Below are positions 56,171 to 64,000 of a DNA stretch of 64,000 nt, one piece after another. Positions within the stretch are counted from its first letter, which is position 1. Every line of letters begins with the position of its first letter. The notes below the pieces were generated by a model. The model saw only the letters and a list, made by a program, of their open reading frames with translations. It did no database searches and was not told where the DNA came from. The position numbers were made by a program, and so were the translations under genes. The stretch comes from Lachnospiraceae bacterium (GTDB lineage: Bacteria; Bacillota; Clostridia; Lachnospirales; Lachnospiraceae): the NCBI GenBank assembly GCA_003862155.1, contig QOUV01000003.1, positions 62,001 to 126,000 on the forward strand, written 5' to 3'.

Positions 56171-57016
56171 TCAGGCTTTTCCAACACTTCCGAACAGATG
56201 CATCTTCTCGCTTACAACAGCCTTCATAGCATCGATCTCATAAGGAATGAGTCCGCTCATTGTTGCCGCGCCCGCGTCAAGGCCCTTCTTTGCGCCTTCC
56301 TTTCCAGCCTTGTCAAGATCAGTGAAAATATTGATCTTGCAGATGCCGCGCTTGACAGCCTCACGGAAATCGTCATCAGCCAGTCCGCTTCCACCGTGAA
56401 GCACCAGAGGCAGATCAGTTCTCTCGGAAATTACAGAAATCCTGTCGAAATCAAGCTTAGGAGGGAACTTATAATCTCCATGTGCGTTTCCAACAGCGAT
56501 CGCAAGAGAGTCGATCCCGGTCCTCTTTACATAATCTACCGCTTTATCCGGGTCTGTGAAATAGTCGCTCGGTTTAGCCAGCTTTCCGGCTCCCTCATTA
56601 TCTCCGACATGCCCAAGCTCGCCTTCTACAGTCACGCCCATCGCATGACAGATCTTTACCATCTCAGCTACGGCCTCGATGTTCTCCTCGTAAGGTTTTG
56701 TCGAGCAGTCATACATGACAGAAGAAAATCCGAGTTTTAAGGCCTGCATGCAGCGGTCAAACGTAAGGCCGTGGTCATAGTGGACAGCCACAGGAACAGA
56801 AGCGGCCTTTGCCATCGGGATCAGATAATCAGCCACCTGATCGAGTTCCGTCGTAGGAAGCAGCACCTCTGCAGTTCCGATCATGACAGGAGAAGAAAGC
56901 TCTGCAGCTGTGTCAATAATGGCTCTTGCCATCTCCTCGTCTACCGCATTAAAAAATCCAACTCCATAGTGTCCCTTCTTCGCTGGAAGAAGGATGTCAT
57001 TCATATTTACAAGCAT
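56171..57016 (-). CDS. Class II ketose-bisphosphate aldolase
   Basis: A 281-residue zinc aldolase of the FbaA/GatY/KbaY group. Metal and catalytic residues are seen in VHYDHGLTFD, VEGELGHVGD, AVGNAHGDYKF and LVLHGGSGLAD. It could act on fructose 1,6-bisphosphate, tagatose 1,6-bisphosphate or another ketose; pairing with a PfkB kinase favours a dedicated sugar or polyol route over central glycolysis. AAGGAGG stands eight bases before ATG. Confidence 0.9.
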   Translation of the reverse strand: MLVNMNDILLPAKKGHYGVGFFNAVDEEMARAIIDTAAELSSPVMIGTAEVLLPTTELDQVADYLIPMAKAASVPVAVHYDHGLTFDRCMQALKLGFSSVMYDCSTKPYEENIEAVAEMVKICHAMGVTVEGELGHVGDNEGAGKLAKPSDYFTDPDKAVDYVKRTGIDSLAIAVGNAHGDYKFPPKLDFDRISVISERTDLPLVLHGGSGLADDDFREAVKRGICKINIFTDLDKAGKEGAKKGLDAGAATMSGLIPYEIDAMKAVVSEKMHLFGSVGKA

Positions 57017-57103
57017 GATATAGACCTCCTTATAAGTATAGTCTAACTGTTTTCTGATGTTTTTCCATGATAAATTTGTTTTTTAAAGGTGATGATTTTG
57101 CTA

Positions 57104-57116
57104 TGTAAACATTTCA
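57104..57116. promoter_or_regulatory. Possible catabolite-response (cre-like) site
   Basis: TGTAAACATTTCA resembles a CcpA cre box but is one base shorter than the 14-base consensus. It lies upstream of the aldolase-kinase pair, beside a weak -35-like TTTACA. Confidence 0.3.
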
Positions 57117-57127
57117 CGAAGACATTT

Positions 57128-57520
57128 CTATTGGTTCGCGAGAATCTGCTCCTCCTGCTCTTCTTCATCATCTCCACCCTCGGCTTCAATCTCCTTGATC
57201 ACACACTCGTTTCCCCGCAGAAGCCAGGTCTCGCCACTGTGGCAGTACGGGCACTCGCGCCCGTACTTTACAGTAGGATAAGTATTCTTGCAATTGTCAC
57301 ACCAGGTGAGTGCCGGAATAGTCTCAATCTTAAGCTCCGAATCTTTTAAGATCGGATGACGTCCACGGAAATAATTCCAGCAGTCTGTGAAATAATCGGT
57401 CATAATTCCGGAAACTTCCCCGACATCTAAAGTCACAGATCCGATTTTTGTCAGGTGATTCTTAAGAGCCAGCTCATCCAGCGTTTTTGCGATGTGAAAT
57501 ACAATCCCCATTTCATGCAT
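57128..57520 (-). CDS. hypA: Hydrogenase maturation nickel chaperone HypA
   Basis: A 130-residue HypA. N-terminal MHEMGIVFHI supplies the nickel ligand His2. The zinc site is CDNC...CPYC (residues about 74-97). The C-terminus is extended by an acidic tail rich in Glu and Asp (about 113-130). No hydrogenase or other hyp gene is in view. It follows the second giant Fe-S flavoprotein gene by 36 bp and is probably in the same operon. Confidence 0.92.
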   Translation of the reverse strand: MHEMGIVFHIAKTLDELALKNHLTKIGSVTLDVGEVSGIMTDYFTDCWNYFRGRHPILKDSELKIETIPALTWCDNCKNTYPTVKYGRECPYCHSGETWLLRGNECVIKEIEAEGGDDEEEQEEQILANQ

Positions 57521-57556
57521 AATTTATTTCTCCAAAAAATATCTCCCTAAAGCTTA

Positions 57557-60400
57557 TCATCTCTGTGCAGCCGCCATTTCTGCCTGCTGCCTTTCTGCTT
57601 CCTTTGCGTCTTTTCCATGATTTAAGACTATCTTTACCGCACGTTTTGCCGCATACGGAGCTATAAGCTTCATCTTGTCCTCTGCGCGTATATAGTTTGT
57701 ATTCTCCGGAAGGTCACGATACAGATGGATAGCGTCAAATTCGCACCTCGTCGTGCAGAGCCCGCAGCCGATGCAGCGGTTTAAGTCAACTGTCGTCGCG
57801 CCGCAGCCAAGGCAGCGATGTGCTTCTGCATTCACCTGCTTTTCTGTAAGCGGAAGTCTCGTATCGTCAAAACAGTTGTCTGTCTTTCTGCTTCCCGGAA
57901 TATTTCTTGCGGAGTGATCATAGCCATCCGGAATCGTGATATCGTCCTTGTCAAGCTCGATAAATTCTCTTAAATCTCTTCCGATGGTCAGAGACTGGCC
58001 TTCATGTACAAAGCGGTGCATTGACTCTGCGCCCTTCTTGCCCTCTGCTATAGCATCGATGGCAAATCTGGCACCATGATTTATATCGCCGCCTGCAAAA
58101 ATATCCGGCTCGCCTGTCTGGAACGTAACAGGATCTGTGATGATAGTACCGCCACGCCTCGTTTCAGCTCTGGTCCCTTTAAGCAGGTCACCCCATACAG
58201 CCGACTGTCCGATAGCTTCGAGGACCTCACTGCATGAAATAGTGATGGTCTGCTCCTCATCGTAAAGCGGGCTGAATCTGCCGTTCTCGTCCTTTACTCT
58301 GGTGCACTTCTTAAAGACAATGCCTGTAACCTTTCCGTTTTCTGAGAGGATTTCCTTCGGACCCCAGCCGTTCCTGACCTCGATTCCTTCGTTTAGAGCT
58401 TCCTTTACCTCTTCGTCTGAAGCCGGCATCTCGTTCTCACCCTCGAGGCAGAGCATCGTCACATGTCCGTTCGTCATACGGACCGCAGTGCGCGCTACAT
58501 CGACTGCAACATTTCCGCCTCCGACTACAACGACATCTCCGTCGAGCTTAATGCTGTGATCGCGGTTTGCCCTGTTAAGGAATCCGATTCCTGATTCTAC
58601 GCCCTGGGCTGACTCACCCATTACACCTGTATTTCTTCCGCCGGAAAGTCCTATGGCCATATAGAAAGCCTTGTAGCCCTGTTTTCTAAGTTCATCGATC
58701 GTGACATCAGATCCGACCTCTACTCCGCAGCGGAACTCAATTCCCATCTCGCGCAGCACATCGATCTCAGCATCCACCAGATCCTTAGACAGTCTGAATG
58801 AAGGCATTCCGTAAGTCAGCATTCCGCCCGGCTTTTCATTTTTTTCGAAGATAGTGACTGGATAGCCTTTAGTCCTCAGATAGTAAGCGCAGGACATACC
58901 AGCCGGACCGGCGCCTATGACAGCCATCTTGTAGTTGTCATCCCAGAATCCGCCCTCATCTTTCTCACAGATTGGGATAATGCTCTTCCTGAATTCCGGA
59001 TCGAGCTCCTGCAGAGCGACGAATTTCTTGATCTCATCGATTGCCACCGGCTTATCGACAGTGCCTCTGGTACAGGCATCCTCACATCTGCGGTTGCAGA
59101 CAGCACCGCAGACAGCCGGGAACGGGTTGTCCTGACGGATAAGCTTTAAGGCCTCGTCATATTTTCCCTCTCTGGCCATTTTGACATAGCCCTGTACAGC
59201 AATGTGAGCCGGGCAGGCTGCCTTACAAGGAGATGTACCTGTCGCATAGCAGTTGATCTTCGCATCCTCGCGGTAGTGGATATTCCAGCGGTCAGCGTTC
59301 CACCTGGTCTCATCTGGAAGAAGGGTCAGCGGATATTCCATCTCGCTGCCATCTTTTTTACAGAGCTTCTGACCAAGCTTTGCTGCTCCGACCGGGCAGA
59401 CTTCTACACACTTGCCACAGGCCACACAGTTTTCCTTATCCACATGAGCACGGTAAGCAGAGCGTGACATGTTCGGCGTGTTGTAGAGCTGTGAAGTTCT
59501 TATAGCATTGCAGACTCCCGGCGCGCAGTTGCAGAGGCCTACGATCTTGTTTTCACCGTCGATATTTGTCGTCTGGTGAACAAAGCCATGGCGCTCGCCA
59601 CGGGCGCAGATCTCCAGTGCCTCCTCCTTTGAAATATAATGGCCTCGTCCGGTATTTACACACCACTCGGCGAGATCACCAAATCCGATACAGCATTCCT
59701 GCTCGATAGATCCGTCGCCCTCTTTGCGGATTCTCTGCTGTCTTCTGCAGGTACATACGCCGACTGAAATTTTGCCGTCGTATTTTTCAAGCCAGTGGGA
59801 AATATGCTCGATTGGCACTGACTCGCTGATCGTATCGATTGCCTTCTCCACCGGGATGACATGCATGCCGACACCCGCGCCTCCTGGCGGCACCATAGTC
59901 GTGATGCCCTCAAGCGGCAGCTGTGTCATCAGATTAAAGAAGGTGGCGATGTTCGGATGCTCCTTCATCAGGTTGTCATTCATTACCATGAATTCTGCAA
60001 TGCCAGGCACAAAAATCGGCACATCGTACTGCAGCTCATCAGCTGGATTTTCACGGTTCGTCTCAATGCAGCCGACCCACATCAGATGATCGAGCATCTT
60101 ATCGAACTTCTCTGGTGGAAATTCCGGATTCATTTTCATCAGCTGATCCCTGGAGTAGCTGGTCCTGGTCTTTTTGAAGCTTAACATCAGCTTCACTTCG
60201 TCCTTGTCCATGACCTCATTGAGACACCAGACCTCCGGATCATCTCTTTTTATCTGATGTGTGTATTTATCCAGATAGCGGTCTGTAATCATCTCAGCGA
60301 GTTTGATAAGAAGCTTCTCCTTCTCTTCATCCGGGTACTTAAACCCTTCCGGAAGCTTGTAATCATACTCATTTGTCATACGGTTCTTCTGATCTTTCAT
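57557..60400 (-). CDS. Giant Fe-S flavoprotein with GltD-type oxidoreductase core (paralogue 2)
   Basis: A 947-residue redox protein, close in sequence and domain order to the upstream gene. The N-terminal helical region has HTH-like lengths (to about 130). A Cys segment then holds CTCRRQQR and GLCNCAPGVC, with a ferredoxin motif CVACGKCVEVCPVGAAK following. The GltD-like part starts CKAACPAHIAVQGYVKMA, with FAD site VIGAGPAGMSC and NAD(P) site VVVGGGNVAVDVA. A C-terminal CIGCGLCTTRCEFDAIHL with HRCLGCGAT completes it. It likely moves electrons between NAD(P)H and a protein or small-molecule partner. The substrate is unknown. Confidence 0.85.
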   Translation of the reverse strand: MKDQKNRMTNEYDYKLPEGFKYPDEEKEKLLIKLAEMITDRYLDKYTHQIKRDDPEVWCLNEVMDKDEVKLMLSFKKTRTSYSRDQLMKMNPEFPPEKFDKMLDHLMWVGCIETNRENPADELQYDVPIFVPGIAEFMVMNDNLMKEHPNIATFFNLMTQLPLEGITTMVPPGGAGVGMHVIPVEKAIDTISESVPIEHISHWLEKYDGKISVGVCTCRRQQRIRKEGDGSIEQECCIGFGDLAEWCVNTGRGHYISKEEALEICARGERHGFVHQTTNIDGENKIVGLCNCAPGVCNAIRTSQLYNTPNMSRSAYRAHVDKENCVACGKCVEVCPVGAAKLGQKLCKKDGSEMEYPLTLLPDETRWNADRWNIHYREDAKINCYATGTSPCKAACPAHIAVQGYVKMAREGKYDEALKLIRQDNPFPAVCGAVCNRRCEDACTRGTVDKPVAIDEIKKFVALQELDPEFRKSIIPICEKDEGGFWDDNYKMAVIGAGPAGMSCAYYLRTKGYPVTIFEKNEKPGGMLTYGMPSFRLSKDLVDAEIDVLREMGIEFRCGVEVGSDVTIDELRKQGYKAFYMAIGLSGGRNTGVMGESAQGVESGIGFLNRANRDHSIKLDGDVVVVGGGNVAVDVARTAVRMTNGHVTMLCLEGENEMPASDEEVKEALNEGIEVRNGWGPKEILSENGKVTGIVFKKCTRVKDENGRFSPLYDEEQTITISCSEVLEAIGQSAVWGDLLKGTRAETRRGGTIITDPVTFQTGEPDIFAGGDINHGARFAIDAIAEGKKGAESMHRFVHEGQSLTIGRDLREFIELDKDDITIPDGYDHSARNIPGSRKTDNCFDDTRLPLTEKQVNAEAHRCLGCGATTVDLNRCIGCGLCTTRCEFDAIHLYRDLPENTNYIRAEDKMKLIAPYAAKRAVKIVLNHGKDAKEAERQQAEMAAAQR

Positions 60401-60477
60401 TTTTGTTTTTCCTCTTCTATCTGCAGAACCCCGCTGCAGTTTACTGCCTTATCAAATACATTTTAGAAAAATGCCTC

Positions 60478-63306
60478 TTATGACTGTTCGGTTGGATAGT
60501 CATGTTTACCGGTCATTTTATGTTTCAAAATCCTTATGCTTCTCTTTGCCGCGTATGGTCCGACGCACTTCATCATCTCTTCTGCCGTGTGCATGTCACT
60601 GGCCTCAGGGATATCTCTCTTAAGGTGGATTGCATCAAACTGGCATCTGGTCGTGCAGAGACCGCATCCTATGCACTGGTTCAGATCTACCCAGGTAGCT
60701 CCGCAGTGAAGGCATCTTCTGGCTTCCTTCTGAACCTGCTCTTCCGTAAGTGGCATTCTTGGATCATCAAAGCCCTTTGCTTCACCCTTTTTCATTCCAG
60801 GTACCTGGCGCGGTGAGTTGTCGTAACTGTCGACAAAAATGTCGTCTCTGTCGAGTTCGATGAACTGTCTTAAGTCACGTCCGATCGTAAGTGACTGTCC
60901 CGGATGAACGAAGCGGTTGATTGAAACCATTCCCTCCTTGCCGTCTGCGATCGCGTCAATGGCAAATCTGGCACCATGGTTTATATCTCCTCCGACAAAA
61001 ATGTCAGGCTCAGCAGTCTGAAGAGTTACCGGATCAGCTTCGGCCGTTCCGTTCCTGCGGAGCTTCACTTTGCTGCCATCAAGCAGATGACCCCAGTCTG
61101 CACTCTGTCCGATAGCCGTCAGGACATTTTCACATGAAATAGTGATCGTATCATTTTCATCGTATTTCGGATTAAATCTTCCGTCAGCATCCTTTACGGA
61201 CAGGCATTTTTTAAAGACAATGCCCTTGACGATACGATTTCCATCCTGATCAGTTTCGGTGAGGATCTCCTTAGGCCCCCAGCCGTTCTTTACAGTAATG
61301 CCCTCAGCTTCACACTCTGCCACTTCATCCTTTGAAGCCGGCATCTCGTCGCGCTGCTCAAGGCAGAGCATGGTGACCCTGCCGTCTGTACAGCGGAGTG
61401 CGGTTCTCGCTACATCGGCTGCCACATTTCCTCCGCCGACTACAACTACATCACCATCAAGCTTAATAGTATTATCCTGAGTCGTTCTGCGCTGGAACGC
61501 TACACCAGACTCGACGCCCTTAGCATCCTCTCCAGGTACGCCAAGTGCCCGGCCTCCCTGAAGGCCTATAGCTACGTAAAATGCCTTGAAGCCCTGTTTC
61601 CTGAGATCATCGAGTGTCACGTCTTTTCCTACTTCGGCTCCGCATTTGATGTCAGCGCCCATCTGACGGATCATATCGATTTCAGCTTCAACAACATCCT
61701 TTTCGAGTCTGAAATTCGGAATGCCGTTCATAAGCATACCGCCCGGACGATTCTCCCTTTCAAATACGGTGACCGGATAGCCTTCCTGGCGAAGGTAGTA
61801 TGCTGCTGTAAGGCCTGCAGGGCCGGCACCGATAACAGCGATCGGATACTTTGTCCACTGCTCACCGTCCTGATTCTCGCAAGGCGGAATGTACTGGTAT
61901 TCCTTTGTGAGTTCCCGGCGCGCCAGGAACTTCTTTATCTCATCTATCGCAAGCGGCGCATCAATAGTGCCTCTCGTGCAGCGGTCCTCACATCTTCTGT
62001 TGCAGATCGCGCCGCATACAGCCGGGAACGGATTGTCCTGACGTATAAGCTTTAACGCATCATCATAGCGGCCTTCCGATGCCATCTGAATATAGCCCTG
62101 AACTGCCAGATGAGCCGGGCAGGCTGTCTTGCAAGGTGATGTACCGGTGTCATAGCAGTTGATCTTGTTGTGATCGCGGTAATCAGGATCCCACTTGTCC
62201 TCACCCCACGGCATATCGTCAGGCAGCTCGTGCATAGGGTATTTTACTCTGCTGCCATCACTGCGGCAGAGCTTCTGTCCGAGGCGCGCGGCACCGGATG
62301 GACACACTTCAACACATTTGCCACAGGCGACACAGTTGGCAGGATCCACATGGGCACGGTACGCAGAGCGTGACATGTTCGGCGTATTGAAAAGCTGTGA
62401 AGTACGCAGTCCATAGCAGCTGCCAGGTGAGCAGTTGCAGATGCCGACTATCCTGTCCGGTCCGTCGAGATTTGTGATCTGGTGCACATAGCCCTTGCGC
62501 TCTGCGCGCATGATTATATCCATCACCTCTTCGCGGGTGATGTACTTGGCGTCCTTTCCGCTCTCAACGAGGAATTCGGCGATATCACCGACACCGATAC
62601 AGGTATAACCCTCGATGTCGCCTACGCCCTCGCCTCTCTGCCTCTGGGCCTTTCGGCAGGCACATACCATCTTGCAGAATTTATCGTATTTATTTAACCA
62701 GTGTGAAAGGTGTTCGACTGAAACAGATCTGCTCTCCGCGTCGATTGCTTTTTCGACCGGGATGACGTGCATTCCGATACCAGCACCACCTGGCGGTATC
62801 AATTTGGCAGCAAGCTCAAGCGGCTCCTGCGGAGCGTAATTGAACATAGTCGCAACTTCCGGATGTTCGTCCATCAGCGTCGGATGTTCTACCATGTACT
62901 CGCCCGAACCGACAACCCACTTCGGAATGCAGTACTGGATATGGTGATCCGGATTTACCCTGTTCTGCTCAATGATGCCGATCCAAAGCAGGTGATCTAT
63001 CACCTTCTGCGCCTCTTCGGCCGTCATATGATTGCGCTCAGCCAGTTCCTTCGTGGTCACGCCGACACGTCTTTTCTTAAACCTCAGCATGAACCTGACT
63101 TCGTCCTTGGTCAGAAGTCTGTCAAGAATCCAGAAATCCATGTGGTTTTCATGCATTCCACCAGGCATTTTACGCGGGATATTGTCCGTGATCATAACAG
63201 CAAGCTTCTTTACAAGCTCGCGCTTTTCCGGATCTTTTTCAACAAAATCTTTCTGCGGAAAGTCACGTTCATTGACGTGGATCCGGGGATTAACTTCTCT
63301 AGGCAT
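60478..63306 (-). CDS. Giant Fe-S flavoprotein with GltD-type oxidoreductase core (paralogue 1)
   Basis: A 942-residue protein, first of the tandem pair. Order: helical region 1-130; MHVIPVEKAI at 179-188; CACR at 215-218 with TCIGVGDIAEF and GICNCSPGSC (about 235-297), a possible extra Cys cluster; ferredoxin CVACGKCVEVCPSGAA at 325-340; GltD N-terminal Cys region CKTACPAHLAVQGY from 392; FAD motif GAGPAG at 493-498; NAD(P) motif GGGNVA at 624-629; C-terminal Cys motifs 865-888 (CLHCG, CIGCGLCTTRC). GGAGGAG precedes the ATG. NfnB-like or glutamate-synthase-like electron transfer is possible; no large GltB subunit is adjacent. Confidence 0.87.
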   Translation of the reverse strand: MPREVNPRIHVNERDFPQKDFVEKDPEKRELVKKLAVMITDNIPRKMPGGMHENHMDFWILDRLLTKDEVRFMLRFKKRRVGVTTKELAERNHMTAEEAQKVIDHLLWIGIIEQNRVNPDHHIQYCIPKWVVGSGEYMVEHPTLMDEHPEVATMFNYAPQEPLELAAKLIPPGGAGIGMHVIPVEKAIDAESRSVSVEHLSHWLNKYDKFCKMVCACRKAQRQRGEGVGDIEGYTCIGVGDIAEFLVESGKDAKYITREEVMDIIMRAERKGYVHQITNLDGPDRIVGICNCSPGSCYGLRTSQLFNTPNMSRSAYRAHVDPANCVACGKCVEVCPSGAARLGQKLCRSDGSRVKYPMHELPDDMPWGEDKWDPDYRDHNKINCYDTGTSPCKTACPAHLAVQGYIQMASEGRYDDALKLIRQDNPFPAVCGAICNRRCEDRCTRGTIDAPLAIDEIKKFLARRELTKEYQYIPPCENQDGEQWTKYPIAVIGAGPAGLTAAYYLRQEGYPVTVFERENRPGGMLMNGIPNFRLEKDVVEAEIDMIRQMGADIKCGAEVGKDVTLDDLRKQGFKAFYVAIGLQGGRALGVPGEDAKGVESGVAFQRRTTQDNTIKLDGDVVVVGGGNVAADVARTALRCTDGRVTMLCLEQRDEMPASKDEVAECEAEGITVKNGWGPKEILTETDQDGNRIVKGIVFKKCLSVKDADGRFNPKYDENDTITISCENVLTAIGQSADWGHLLDGSKVKLRRNGTAEADPVTLQTAEPDIFVGGDINHGARFAIDAIADGKEGMVSINRFVHPGQSLTIGRDLRQFIELDRDDIFVDSYDNSPRQVPGMKKGEAKGFDDPRMPLTEEQVQKEARRCLHCGATWVDLNQCIGCGLCTTRCQFDAIHLKRDIPEASDMHTAEEMMKCVGPYAAKRSIRILKHKMTGKHDYPTEQS

Positions 63307-63373
63307 ATCTTTTCTCCTCCTACAATATAACCCTTATACTTTTCTTACAGATTTTCTCAATCCGTTAAGTTTT

Positions 63374-63402
63374 ATTGTACCATAAACAGGCCATTGCAGG
63401 AA
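63374..63402 (-). promoter_or_regulatory. Probable promoter of the Fe-S flavoprotein operon
   Basis: Minus strand TTCCTG (63402-63397), a 17-bp spacer with TGG before TACAAT (63379-63374), an extended -10 type. Confidence 0.55.
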
Positions 63403-63768
63403 GGGATATTTTCTGCAATCAGCGAAAAACGGGGCATTCAGCCACGCATTTGATTATATGACTATTTTGCTATAGAATAAGTAATGTTCCGCTCAAATCG
63501 TAACAAATCTAATTTTTTTATTTTCTCTATGCGCTTAAATTAGAATGCTTTGTTACAAAGCCATTTTACGCTTTTGCATTTCGATAGCTTATAGTGATAA
63601 AACAGCACTTTTATAATATTCTAGTCATTTGAGCATTTGTTACGTTCTACTCTTAGAATGACATAAAGTGAAAATTTCCTGCTCCGAGAAATTCAAATCT
63701 TGTATGCAGCTCAGCCAGAGTTTCTAAATCAACGCTACTGCATGAATTGTACCATATGATCAGCTTTT
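63403..63768. other. AT-rich non-coding stretch with TTTGTTAC repeats
   Basis: No convincing gene is seen on either strand. Three copies of a GTAACAAA/TTTGTTAC motif occur (near 63499, 63551 and 63636), one inside the near-palindrome GCTTTGTTACAAAGC. This may be a regulatory or untranslated region. Confidence 0.4.
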
Positions 63769-63909
63769 TTATTTCTTCTGGAACAGCTTCCGGAGCTGCC
63801 TTTTGTAATCTGCATCCGAAATAACTTTCCTGATGATAGTGATCACAATCACCCCAGCAGCAAAAATAACACCCACTAAAATAATAACTTCTAAGCCACC
63901 GATACTCAT
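63769..63909 (-). CDS. Small single-pass membrane protein (46 residues)
   Basis: MSIGGLEVIILVGVIFAAGV is the N-terminus, followed by a hydrophobic continuation and a basic tail ending KRQLRKLFQKK. One membrane helix (about residues 6-26) and a positive cytoplasmic end are predicted. GGTGG lies seven bases before the ATG. The family is unknown. An overlapping start-less frame on the same strand makes the call less than certain. Confidence 0.55.
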   Translation of the reverse strand: MSIGGLEVIILVGVIFAAGVIVITIIRKVISDADYKRQLRKLFQKK

Positions 63910-63984
63910 AAAACTACCACCGCTTTCTTACTGTCCATATTTCTGTGTTGATACTTTATAAATATTTTACCATGAATGAAATGT

Positions 63985-64000
63985 AAAAAAAAGAGCTCCG
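63985..64000 (-). terminator. 3' part of a terminator cut by the right edge
   Basis: On the minus strand CGGAGCTC is followed by eight T. The other stem arm would lie beyond the window, so a minus-strand gene probably ends just outside. Confidence 0.45.

Noticed and set aside
57557-63306. Glutamate synthase small subunit (GltD) as the full identity of the two flavoproteins
   Set aside because: The GltD-like core covers only about half of each protein, extra Fe-S regions are present at both ends, and no GltB gene is adjacent.

Overview
The window reads as chromosomal core DNA of a Firmicute of class Clostridia, most likely Lachnospiraceae-like. This is inferred from protein style, CIRCE/HrcA heat-shock control, SigA-type promoters and Bacillus/Clostridium gene orders; no rRNA is present to confirm it. 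Almost all genes have their own Shine-Dalgarno sequence and many sit in tight, overlapping operons, mostly on the minus strand. No prophage, insertion sequence, rRNA operon or CRISPR array was seen.

Layout. 1-3.4 kb: an unusual three-gene unit made of a TetR/HD-GYP fusion regulator, a Lon-like AAA+ ATPase without protease domain, and a small heptad-repeat protein cut by the left edge. 3.4-16.2 kb: dnaJ, dnaK, grpE, hrcA (CIRCE), hemW and lepA, then rpsT, holA with an HD-domain gene, and comEC. This is the Bacillus subtilis order without gpr and spoIIP. 16.2-20 kb: a comEA lipoprotein, an OmpR-type response regulator, a histidine kinase and a GerMN lipoprotein. 20-25.4 kb: arginine genes (GNAT, argJ, argB, argD and divergent argG). 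25.4-30.7 kb: metA, ligA, rluF and an SH3 surface protein. 30.7-34.1 kb: tRNA-Arg and a divergent shikimate cluster (aroD-aroK against aroF-aroE). 34.2-37.7 kb: pyrG, an ANTAR regulator and a divergent glutamine synthetase homologue. 37.9-41.1 kb: the glycolytic operon gap-pgk-tpiA. 41.3-42.3 kb: a HisJ-type gene bracketed by inverted repeats. 42.3-47.7 kb: ispF, cysS, mrnC, rlmB, a cysteine desulfurase gene and mnmA. 47.8-52.3 kb: two tRNAs and a methionine-synthesis operon (YitJ-type fusion plus a short MetH). 52.4-57 kb: a flavoprotein, an SPFH protein, and a PfkB kinase with a class II aldolase. 57.1-63.3 kb: hypA and two tandem giant Fe-S flavoproteins. The right end is mostly non-coding, with one small membrane protein gene.

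The housekeeping genes join into clear pathways: protein folding and translation, arginine from acetylated ornithine, chorismate precursors, methionine from an acylated homoserine, lower glycolysis, and sulfur transfer to tRNA. The most unusual parts are the left-edge TetR/HD-GYP-AAA+ unit, the paired Fe-S flavoproteins with hypA, the inverted repeats around the HisJ-type gene, and several compact regulatory arrangements: a shared -35 box, a stop-codon palindrome, and terminator-like hairpins inside the glycolytic operon. All similarity statements come from recognising motifs by eye; no database search was possible.
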